Part shown: positions 15,442 through 23,800 of the stretch, one piece after another
How the letters are laid out: every line of letters starts with the position of its first letter
Position numbering within the stretch: position 1 is the stretch's first letter
Assembly: GCA_021372515.1 (NCBI GenBank)
Contig: JAJFUG010000209.1
Location: forward strand, 1-28,426
Source of the DNA: a bacterium
GTDB lineage: Bacteria > Gemmatimonadota > Glassbacteria > GWA2-58-10
Direction: 5' to 3'
Length of the DNA: 28,426 nucleotides
Notes under the pieces: generated by a model
Seen by the model: only the letters and a program-made list of their open reading frames with translations
Told to the model about the DNA's origin: nothing
Databases searched by the model: none
Program-made: the position numbers and the translations under genes

Positions 15442-15465
15442 TTATCGATATGTTGTTATCGATAA
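15442..15465 (-). promoter_or_regulatory. Candidate Rex operator: duplicated TTATCGATA
   Basis: TTATCGATA occurs at 15442-15450 and again at 15456-15464, 14 bases apart start to start. TATCGATA is itself a palindrome, so the pair is both a direct and an inverted repeat; 15456-15465 is a perfect 10-bp palindrome. The spacer also forms one TTGTTA (15453-15458), the half-site of known Rex operators. The site is 22-45 bases upstream of the rex start codon in an AT-rich stretch where the promoter should lie. Its use by Rex is inferred from position. Confidence 0.5.
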
Positions 15466-15715
15466 TTTAATACCAATTAGCCGCGCGGTCAAGATTTTCC
15501 CTCACTTTTTCCCACCCCGCCCATAGTCGCACTGCACGCTACGCCTTCCCCGCCACCCGCTCAATAGTTAATTAAATTTTCTTCCTAACTCCACAGACCC
15601 TATGCAAGTCCTTATTATCTGAGGTTTCCGCCCGGGCGGCCGTTGCGGCTGAAACAGGCCAGCCACGGGCGCCTCATCCTGTTGCCGTCCACAAAAAAAT
15701 ACCCGGATAAAGTGC
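15466..15715. other. Middle part of the rex/ROK divergent intergenic region
   Basis: No credible gene is seen here. The stretch includes an AT-rich patch (15561-15590), a perfect CCGCCCGGGCGG palindrome at 15629-15640 and no obvious terminator. A 66-codon open frame on the minus strand (15568-15768) crosses the ROK promoters and has no family character, so I treat it as chance. Confidence 0.4.
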
Positions 15716-15744
15716 TTGACAAACGATTGGAGGCTTGGTAAGAT
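15716..15744 (+). promoter_or_regulatory. Sigma-70 promoter P1 for the ROK regulator
   Basis: TTGACA (15716-15721), 17-base spacer, TAAGAT (15739-15744). The -35 is perfect and the -10 has five of six consensus bases with T, A and T in the key places. The leader to the ROK start at 15890 would be about 140 bases. Confidence 0.65.
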
Positions 15745-15758
15745 TCGGTTAGTTAGTT

Positions 15759-15787
15759 TTGACAACAATTATTAGGCTGCATATACT
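15759..15787 (+). promoter_or_regulatory. Sigma-70 promoter P2 for the ROK regulator
   Basis: TTGACA (15759-15764), 17-base spacer, TATACT (15782-15787). This is nearly full consensus and is 43 bases downstream of P1 in the same orientation. The leader would be close to 95 bases. Confidence 0.7.
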
Positions 15788-15889
15788 GTCTTTAGGGCAT
15801 TAGGTTTCTTTTCGTGCAAGGACATACATAAGGCCTTTTATTCCGCGCTTTCCCTCGATGACGTTCAACAGACACGACTCAAGGGACAT

Positions 15890-17137
15890 ATGTCGCCGGA
15901 TCTCAAGGATCTCCGGGCAACGAACCGGGCAAGCGTTCTTAATCTCATCTTCGTCCTGGGGCCCATCTCCAGAGTGCGGATCGCCCGTCTGACCGGACTC
16001 AAAAAACCTACCGTTTCCAGCATCGTCCGCGAGCTGATCGACGAGGGGCTGGTTTACGAATCCAGCCTCGATCAGACCTCCCTTGGACGCAAACCAGTCA
16101 ATCTGAGGATCAACGAGCAGTACCGGGTCTACGGTCTGATCGATGTTTCGCTCTGGAGCACGCGGCTGACTGTCTGCGATCTCGGCGGGCACGTGCTGGA
16201 CGGCCTGACAGTCCCAACCCTGGAGGGGGATGCCGTCGCGTTCCTGCGCGGCTGCGCCAGGCAGTTGGCTGGGCTGCTGAGAAAGCACCCCCAGGAATCG
16301 GTGGGTGTGAGTGTTGTCCTGCCCTGTCCGCTCGATTCCTCCCGCGGGTTCGTTTACTGGCACAAAACCCTGGGCTGGGAATTTGTCGATGTGCGCTCCA
16401 TCCTGACCGAGGAGCTCGACTGTCGCGTGCTGGTCGAGAACGACGCGCGCGCCGGGGCGATCGCCGAGTTGCTGTTCGACCCGCAGGCCCGAAACCTGGC
16501 CAGTTTCGTGCATATCCTGGTCACAGACGGTATCGGAGCAGGGATCGTGATCGGCGGCCGGCCTTATTTCGGCGCGCATTTTCTCGATGGACGGGTCGGG
16601 GCGGGGATCATCCGGATCAACGGCAACTGGCAGGAGTTCGCCAGCCAGAACGACTGGGAGAAAAACGCCTCCGACAACGGGGTGGTCTCGCGCTTCTGCG
16701 AACTCTGCGGAGAACCGTCGCCCAAGGACGTGGCCGCGGAGATGGAGCGGGTGATCGCGGCGGCCACTCAGCAGCGTGACCCCAATGCGATCCGGGCGCT
16801 CAAGGAAACGGCACGCTATCTGGCCGCCGGCATCGCCGGCATCTATCTGGGGCTCGACCCCGAGAAAATAATAATCAGCGGCAAGATAACCCGGGTCTGG
16901 AGCTTGGTGATCGATGAGATCGTGGAGCAGATGGAGTCGAAAATCCATTTTCACGTCGCGCCGCTGCGCGAGCTGATCGTGCCCTCGCCCCTGGAGGATA
17001 TAACTTTCCTGGGAGGAAGGGCGCTGCTGCTGCGCGAGATGTTCGGCGGACGGACCCTGCCGGATTACGAGGAGGCCGAGTCCCGTTGCGCGGTCTCTTC
17101 CAGCGGCGAGGGGTCGTCGCTGTTCTGGGCCTCGTGA
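15890..17137 (+). CDS. ROK-family transcriptional regulator (NagC/XylR type) lacking the zinc motif
   Basis: The protein has 415 residues. The N-terminal winged helix (about 8-70) contains SRVRIARLTGLKKPTVSSIV and GLVYESS, followed by SLGRKPVNLRIN, the usual linker of ROK repressors. The sugar-kinase-like domain has GLIDVSLWSTRLTV, VENDARAGAIAELL (ROK ExNDA motif) and DGIGAGIVIGGRPYFG. Where ROK proteins normally carry the CxCGxxGCxE zinc site, this one has GNWQEFASQNDWEKNASDNG with no cysteine cluster. The last 25 residues are Ser/Ala-rich and look like an unstructured tail. ROK repressors answer to sugars; the ligand is unknown. It is followed by the TonB operon, a plausible target. The ATG follows AAGGGA closely. 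Confidence 0.85.
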   Translation: MSPDLKDLRATNRASVLNLIFVLGPISRVRIARLTGLKKPTVSSIVRELIDEGLVYESSLDQTSLGRKPVNLRINEQYRVYGLIDVSLWSTRLTVCDLGGHVLDGLTVPTLEGDAVAFLRGCARQLAGLLRKHPQESVGVSVVLPCPLDSSRGFVYWHKTLGWEFVDVRSILTEELDCRVLVENDARAGAIAELLFDPQARNLASFVHILVTDGIGAGIVIGGRPYFGAHFLDGRVGAGIIRINGNWQEFASQNDWEKNASDNGVVSRFCELCGEPSPKDVAAEMERVIAAATQQRDPNAIRALKETARYLAAGIAGIYLGLDPEKIIISGKITRVWSLVIDEIVEQMESKIHFHVAPLRELIVPSPLEDITFLGGRALLLREMFGGRTLPDYEEAESRCAVSSSGEGSSLFWAS

Positions 17138-17392
17138 GCGACCGCGTGGGGCTTCAGGGCCGGTCTCAGCCTTAAATGTTTCTCAAAAATACTATTGTGC
17201 TTCGATTCCGGTTGTTTCTGTCTTCCGAAGAGGGTGCCAAATTTCTTTCGCAGGAAAGGAATTCGGTGTCTTGTTTTCTTTTTAAAGCACAATCTTCTGC
17301 AACCGAGTCCCCGGCCGCGCCGTAAGTAAAGGCGGTGCGGTTTACCCGCAGAGATGGGGCGCGAATCAATTCTGCGGCCGACCTCAAATCAT
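17138..17392. other. Upstream part of the TonB operon intergenic region
   Basis: No gene is visible. ATTGTGCTT (17194-17202) is repeated in reverse as AAGCACAAT (17285-17293), 82 bases apart, enclosing an AT-rich stretch that may hold the promoter. I find no convincing -35/-10 pair and no clear terminator for the ROK gene. Confidence 0.35.
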
Positions 17393-17521
17393 AAGGAGGA
17401 TAGCCTATGACGCAGTAACAGGGTTAGGAGGGGAAATGATGATTCTATCGTAAGGAGAGTGTCGAGGGAAAAAGAGTTGGACACTCTTCGGTTGATTCCC
17501 CACATCTGGGAGGTTTTTTCT
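17393..17521 (+). promoter_or_regulatory. Leader with stacked Shine-Dalgarno sites and micro-ORFs before the TonB receptor
   Basis: Four ribosome-site-like sequences occur in 121 bases. AAGGAGG (17393-17399) precedes ATG-ACG-CAG-TAA (17407-17418) by 7 bases. AGGAGGGG (17426-17433) precedes ATG-ATG-ATT-CTA-TCG-TAA (17436-17453). AAGGAG (17452-17457) overlaps that stop and adjoins a GTG at 17459 that is in frame with the receptor. GGGAGG (17508-17513) serves the receptor's ATG at 17522. The micro-ORFs would encode MTQ and MMILS. This looks like a translated leader. Confidence 0.5.
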
Positions 17522-20500
17522 ATGAATTTAACTGACAGATTCTTCCGTATTTTGGCCTCACTTGCCCTTGTCGTTGTCATCGCCCTGACCTGGGCGGTGA
17601 CCGCCTTTGCCCAGCTCAATACGTCGAAGATCGAGGGCACGGTGCGGGACAAGGATACTGGGCAGCCGTTGGCCGGCGCTCAGGTAGTGATCGAGGGAAC
17701 CCGTCTGGGTAACGTGACGAACCAGGATGGCTACTATTTCATCCTGAACGTCCCGCCCGGACGCCGTAATGTGACCTTCACTTTTACCGGTTATCAGAAG
17801 ACCACGATCAACGAAGTCCTTCTGCTGGCTGGCCAGACCGCTACGTTGAACGCGAACCTGAGTTCGACAGTGGTCGAGCTTAACGGGATCACCGTGGAAA
17901 GCGAGGCCGAAACCCTGGTGCCGCGCGATAACACTGTGTCCAAGCAGCGTTTGACCGCCGAGAAGATCGCTGAAATTCCGGCGACAAAACTCGAGGACAT
18001 GATGGTGCTGGAAGCCGGCGTGCAGACCGGTGGTCCGGACGCTCTGTCGCGCGGCCTTCGTATCCGCGGCGGCCGTCTGGGCGAAGAGGCCATGGTTATC
18101 GACGGTGTGACGGTGCGCAACTACACCGCCGATCCTTTCCGCAGCGGCCTGGGCTGGGTCTGGGAGCAGGAACTCGGCTCCCTGTCCGAGGACGCCACCC
18201 CGCTGGAATTCTCGGCCGGCGCAGTTGAACAGGTGGACATCATCACCGGCGGCTTCCAGGCCGAGTATGGTAATGCGCAGTCCGGTATCGTCAACATCGT
18301 CACCAAGGAAGGCGGCCCGGACTGGAAGGGCGATTTCAAGTACACCACGGATGAAACCAACCCGCGCACCTCGGACTATGGTTACAACCAGGTGGTGGCC
18401 GCGTTGGGCGGCCCGATTCCGAAGATCCCGAACCTGTACATCCAGGGTTCCGCTGAAATCCAGGGGCTGGCCGACCGTATGGCCACCCGCGCGGATGAGG
18501 GTTTCCGCGGGATCAACCAGAAATTCGTGGACCGTCTGAACGCCGGCGTGCGCAACGACCCGGTTTTCGGCAATCAGAATCCGGCCTTCTCGCTGGATAT
18601 GTTCAAGACCGGCCGTGCCTTCTATGCCTCCAAAACAGGGGCGGAGGCCTCGCTCTTCTCTCCGCCGAACCCCGTAATCACCCCTGACAACTGGGGTGAT
18701 CGGTCTCTCGCCTCGGCCAAGTTAACCTACTACCCGATCAAGGGCCTGAAGCTGATCGAGTCGATCAACTACTCGCGCAACCAGTACGACAGTCCGCGCG
18801 GCGGCTCAGGTGATTATTTCCTCACCGGTCTTGTCAGCCAGTCTGACCTGCCCGACCGGGCCTGGTCGACCGATCAGGGCGACTGGAAGGATGCGCAGGG
18901 CGTCTGGCACACCTACATCCCGCAGGGATACGGACGCCGTGTGAGAACCACCAACTTCCTCTCCGGATTCGACTGGGATTTCCTGCAGAAAGCCCAGCGC
19001 AGCGCCACGTTGCAGTTCCGTTTCACCCGTTTCAAGACCCAGGAAATCGCGGCCGGACAGCTCCGGGATAACTACTTCCGCAGCAAAGAAACCACGTTCG
19101 GCAACTGGGACATGCACGATATCCCGTTCGAGGTGGAGACCTTCCCCAACATGGACCTGCCCATCGAGGGCAGCCCGGAAGCCAAGCTCTATTTCGATGA
19201 CGGGCACGGCCCCTGGATGCAGGGCTATGGCTACGAGACGCCGCTGAACATGGTCACCGGCGCCGACCTGACCTGGCTCAGCTATTTCTACACCCGTGAA
19301 TGGCAGGACAACTACAAGGCCGATCTCGATTTCCAGCTCAACCGCACCAACCGCGCCAAGATCGGTTATCAGCTCGGCACGTTCGACAACCAGAAGTACG
19401 ATCTCCAGAACATGAACCGCAGCCGCAGCCTGGCCAACGAGTTCAACTACTCGCCCAACCTGATGGCCGCCTACCTGCAGAACCGTACTGATCTGGGTGA
19501 TTTCGTCCTCAACTACGGCATCCGCTATGATCGGTTCGACCCCGTTGACAACTGGGGCTTCCGCAACGGCGATCAGTGGGGTGAGAATTTTAAGCCCACG
19601 GTGATCGACGAGTGGTCGCCGCGCTTCGACGTCGGCTTCCCGGTCACTGACAGAAGCCAGATGCGTTTCAGCTACGGCGTGTTCACCCAGTTGCCGTCGA
19701 TGTCCTACATTTTCGACGGCTCCAACGCCGGCGGTCTGGAGTTCAGCCGCACCGACGCCTTCGAAGCCGGGTTGTCCAACCTGCTGGGCGAAGACATGGT
19801 GGTCGACCTCGTCGCCTACTACCGTGACGTGCAGGGCGATGTGGCCTCCAAAGAGTATTTCCGCGATTACTACCAGTGGCACGAGGCCAGAAGAGTCCGC
19901 GATTGGACCACCGGTTACACCAACCGGGATGACGGTAACATCAAGGGTATGGACCTCACCCTGCGCAAGCGCTTCAGCAACAACTATTCGTTCAATCTGA
20001 TGTATACCATGCAGTTCTCGAGGACCACCGGTTCGGATTATTCCACGACCTCCGAGTATGGTGTGTTCCTGGACGCCTCCACCGGCGAAGTTTTCACCCC
20101 GCCGGATGAGTTGCGCCCGATCAACGGCGATGTGACCCACAAGATGACCGCCAACCTGAACTACCTGTTCCCCGAGGATTTCAAGAGCGGTACGATGTAC
20201 AACACCATCCTGGGGAACTTCAAGGTCTACGCCCTGTTCACCCTGGCCAGCGGCCAGCCGGCCTACGACCGTATCATCAACGGCGGCTCGACCGGTCAGG
20301 AAAACGCCGCGGAGAACGTCTCCTGGCTGACCCGCCGCAATGGGCGGCCCATCGGTGGCGTCAACTACTTCCGCGGGCGTTGGGACTACAACTTCGACCT
20401 GCGGCTCACCAAGACTTTCCGTCTTGGCCGCACCATGCAGTTGTCGTTCTTCAGCGATATCTTCAACGTCTTCAACAAGAAGCTCCCCACTCCTTACCCG

Positions 20501-20743
20501 TCCGGCTATACCTATGAGTCCTATTACAGGTCGATCAACGCCGGTGAAATCCTGGAGTGGAACGATAACCTGTCGGCGACGAACAAAGTCTGGTTCAACA
20601 ACGACTACAACGGCGACGGCATCTTGACGCTTGAAGAGCAGGCCAAGGCCAACATCGCGCAGTCCATGATGAACTCGACCATGGACAAGAGCGCGTACGG
20701 CGTTGCCCGTCAGGTCCGCTTCGGCGCGGAGTACACTTTCTGA
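17522..20743 (+). CDS. TonB-dependent outer-membrane receptor with N-terminal carboxypeptidase-regulatory-like domain
   Basis: The 1073-residue protein has a signal peptide ending at AFA (residue 30). Residues about 35-115 form the beta-sandwich found in SusC/Oar-like receptors (KIEGTVRDKDTGQPLAGAQV, then GYYFILNVPPGRRNVTFTF). The plug (about 135-290) includes MVIDGVTVRNY and QVDIITGGFQAEYGNAQSG; the rest is a long beta-barrel ending in Phe (RQVRFGAEYTF). An EF-hand loop lies near the C-terminus (residues 1028-1039). The start at 17522 is preferred over the GTG at 17459 because GGGAGG stands 8 bases upstream and the signal peptide begins there. Ligand unknown; the neighbours suggest a large macromolecule. 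It is not called SusC because no SusD gene follows. Confidence 0.88.
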   Translation: MNLTDRFFRILASLALVVVIALTWAVTAFAQLNTSKIEGTVRDKDTGQPLAGAQVVIEGTRLGNVTNQDGYYFILNVPPGRRNVTFTFTGYQKTTINEVLLLAGQTATLNANLSSTVVELNGITVESEAETLVPRDNTVSKQRLTAEKIAEIPATKLEDMMVLEAGVQTGGPDALSRGLRIRGGRLGEEAMVIDGVTVRNYTADPFRSGLGWVWEQELGSLSEDATPLEFSAGAVEQVDIITGGFQAEYGNAQSGIVNIVTKEGGPDWKGDFKYTTDETNPRTSDYGYNQVVAALGGPIPKIPNLYIQGSAEIQGLADRMATRADEGFRGINQKFVDRLNAGVRNDPVFGNQNPAFSLDMFKTGRAFYASKTGAEASLFSPPNPVITPDNWGDRSLASAKLTYYPIKGLKLIESINYSRNQYDSPRGGSGDYFLTGLVSQSDLPDRAWSTDQGDWKDAQGVWHTYIPQGYGRRVRTTNFLSGFDWDFLQKAQRSATLQFRFTRFKTQEIAAGQLRDNYFRSKETTFGNWDMHDIPFEVETFPNMDLPIEGSPEAKLYFDDGHGPWMQGYGYETPLNMVTGADLTWLSYFYTREWQDNYKADLDFQLNRTNRAKIGYQLGTFDNQKYDLQNMNRSRSLANEFNYSPNLMAAYLQNRTDLGDFVLNYGIRYDRFDPVDNWGFRNGDQWGENFKPTVIDEWSPRFDVGFPVTDRSQMRFSYGVFTQLPSMSYIFDGSNAGGLEFSRTDAFEAGLSNLLGEDMVVDLVAYYRDVQGDVASKEYFRDYYQWHEARRVRDWTTGYTNRDDGNIKGMDLTLRKRFSNNYSFNLMYTMQFSRTTGSDYSTTSEYGVFLDASTGEVFTPPDELRPINGDVTHKMTANLNYLFPEDFKSGTMYNTILGNFKVYALFTLASGQPAYDRIINGGSTGQENAAENVSWLTRRNGRPIGGVNYFRGRWDYNFDLRLTKTFRLGRTMQLSFFSDIFNVFNKKLPTPYPSGYTYESYYRSINAGEILEWNDNLSATNKVWFNNDYNGDGILTLEEQAKANIAQSMMNSTMDKSAYGVARQVRFGAEYTF

Positions 20744-20811
20744 CGTACGTGTCTCTGTCGCTCTGTTGAAAAACAGAACGCTGCCTGCTGACATATCACA
20801 GGAGACAACTT

Positions 20812-23800
20812 ATGCTTCATTACCGATTGATGTTCTTAAAACTCGCCGTTGCCGCCCTGCTGTTAAGCCTGGTCTCCAGCGCCAATGCGGAATGGAAGAC
20901 CTCTTACGCAACTCAGGGCAACAATGTCGGGATGGTGCTAACCCTCGGTTGGGGAGGCCCGTTAGGCCGCGGTATCAAGCAGTTCCCTCGCGGCTCCGGC
21001 AACCTCTATACAGTCGCTAACTGGTGCTTCGGAGTCTGCACCGCGCGAGACTGCGACGGCAATGGCACGGCTGAGGACACCACCGCGCCGCTGTCCCGCG
21101 GCGCCGAATGCGCCCAGCCCATGCGCGGCACGCTGGAGGCTCTGGATCAGCTCACCGCTTTCCATGCCGCGGGTGAAAGAATGGACGAGGCGTCAGCACG
21201 TATCTCGTTCAACCGGGTCTGGGCCAGCCTGGACGCGGATGACCTGCCCGAATGGCCGGCCGAGTTCCGCACCGGCCGCACCAGCAGTGGAGATCCCATC
21301 CTGCATGGCGCCGAGACCGCGGTCGCTATCGTGGGTGACGCTTTCTCCCCGGATGGCGCTCCGGTCGGCATCGACATGGAGTGGCAGTGCTACTTCCTGA
21401 ATTTTGCGGAAAGCAACAACATGATGTATTTCCATGTGTTCTTGCGCAACATGTCCGAGTATTTGAAGTGGAATTTTGATCCGGACATGGCGGCCAAGAC
21501 CGCCAACACCCCGGACGGGCAGACCTGGCAAGGTATGGAACTGGTTTACACCATGGCCAACCCGATCAGGATCGGCGGTGCGGACGAAGGCTGGGCCATC
21601 TACAATCCGATGGGCATCCTGGCCAATGTCGACCGGGACGGCATCGAGAGCAGTTTCTCCGGCGGCGTCGCCAACATCGGCAGCATGCTGTTCAATAACC
21701 CGGAATGGAATGGTCAAAAGATGTCGATGACCAACACCATGCGGCACCAGTGGACCACCGAGTTCGGTTTCAGTATCCCGAACGAGGTCCTCGAAGGCGG
21801 CAAGCCGAGGGACAAGGCGTACCTCTACGGCCTGGGCAAGAATTCGCCCGACGGACCGTTCTACGCCGTGGAAGCCGGCCCGGCTGGCAATCCCTGGACC
21901 GGTGGCTGGCTGTATGGTTTCCCGGGCGTACTCGAACCCGGCGACACCCGCTACAATCAGTGGATCTGGGGCCGCAACGCCGGCAGCAACCATTACACCT
22001 TCTGGTCGGAGTTCCATAATTTCGCCCCGCGCGACAGCTTCTCGGTCGACGGTGTGGTTATGTTCGTCTATCCGGCCAACCCGCCGTTCTCCCTGCCGCC
22101 GAACGTGACTTCCGAAATCGATAACCCGGAAGTCCAGACCCAGTTGCAGCCGATGATAACCAATGCCCAGGTGGCCAAGATCGTGCATGACGGCAATTAC
22201 GTGCTGCCGGAAACGCCGAACCCGCCGCCGATGACTATCATCCCTGGCGACAAGGAAGTCACTATCACCTGGAGTGATATCAACCTGCACACTCCGGATG
22301 CGTACTATGCTTTCCTGCAGGCGAATCCCGCCCTCGACCCGAACCATGTTTACAAAGAGTACGATTTCGAGGGTTACCGCCTGTACCGCAGCTATGTCGG
22401 ACCGAGCGACGCTCATTCCGAGTTGATCTATCAGTGCAGCATTTCGAGCGGCAACCTGGCTTTCTACTTCAAGGACACCCGCGACACCGACACCAAGTAC
22501 TACCGCATGAACAACGGCATGCGCATCTGGTACGCCCTGGTGCCCTACGACAATAACTTCGACCCCGCCACCGGCGCGGCTTTCAGCCTGCCGCCGGCTT
22601 CCAGCGGCAAAACCTGGAACCGTCCGGGAACACAGCTTTACACGGTCGAACCCCGCTCCAACGCCAGCAATTTCAAGGCAGCAGACATCGAGGGCGAGAT
22701 CAAGTTCATCGCCGCCGACGGTTCGACCGCCATAGCGGCCACCAATACCGTGCTGTCCGGCGACGGTAGCGGCGCTCTGACCGAAGCTCCGGTCCAGCTC
22801 GTTCCGCTGCCTTTCCGGGAAGTCAAGTTCATCCCGGTCAACAACGAGCGCCTCACCACGGCCAAGACAGTCTACCTGGTCGCCTCCGACCGTATCGCCT
22901 ATGACGAAGGTTGCGAGGGCCAGCGCCAGAACGTCGAAAACTCGCTCAACCTGGTCGACGGCAGCTACACCAGCACCTCCGTGCCTCTGGACGGCGGCGC
23001 TGCGGCTCGGCCGGTCGTCACGATGCAGGGTGCGGTGGACAACGACGGTCTCAACTATGCCATCGAGTTCACTTTCGAGGGCATGGACATGTCCGGCGCC
23101 TATGAAGGCGTGTACCTGAAAGCCAACCTGGGCACCTACACTGGCGGATCGCTCGATGTGCTGACTGCCCGCGGCTGCGGCCCGACAACGACTCCTGGCA
23201 CCGCGCCCAGCAACCTGCTGACCACCAAGGCCGGACGTTTCCAGGTGACTTGGAAAGATGCCGGCGGCGGCAACCTGACGGTCGAAGTGAAAGACCTGAC
23301 CCGTGGCGTCGATCTCACCCATGTGGATTACCCCGATGAATGGGGCTGGGGCTTCCAGACCAAGGATGTCTTCGGCGGAGATCTGATCGGCAATCGCGGC
23401 ACTTATTACAACGAAGCTTTCGTTGATAAGCTGCCCAAGAATCAGCGCACGGCGAAGATGGCCTCCACCATCTCTGCCGATAACATCGAACAGTTCGGTC
23501 TGTTCCTGAACGGTATTCTCTGGATTGGACATCACGAGATGGGTGACGGTATCACGATGCCGGCAGCCGGGACAGTCTGGACTATAGACAATGCCTACGG
23601 TTACTGGAACGACGACATGACCAAGTTCACCCAGATCCCGGACATGGCGCACGTCGGTGACAAGTGGGAGATCAAGATCAAGCCGTCGACCATGAACACC
23701 GAGGATGGGGACCTGAGCAAGGTCATGGTCGTTCCTAATCCTTACATGGCTTCCTCGTTCCTCGATCTGTCCCCGGACAGCCGTCGTATCGATTTCGTCA

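Noticed and set aside
15568-15768. A 66-residue minus-strand ORF in the rex/ROK intergenic region
   Set aside because: It crosses two consensus plus-strand promoters, has no good ribosome site that I can see and no family character.
18806-20794. A 662-codon open frame on the minus strand
   Set aside because: It is a shadow of the TonB receptor gene; the composition is dominated by Val/Glu/Gly with no motif.
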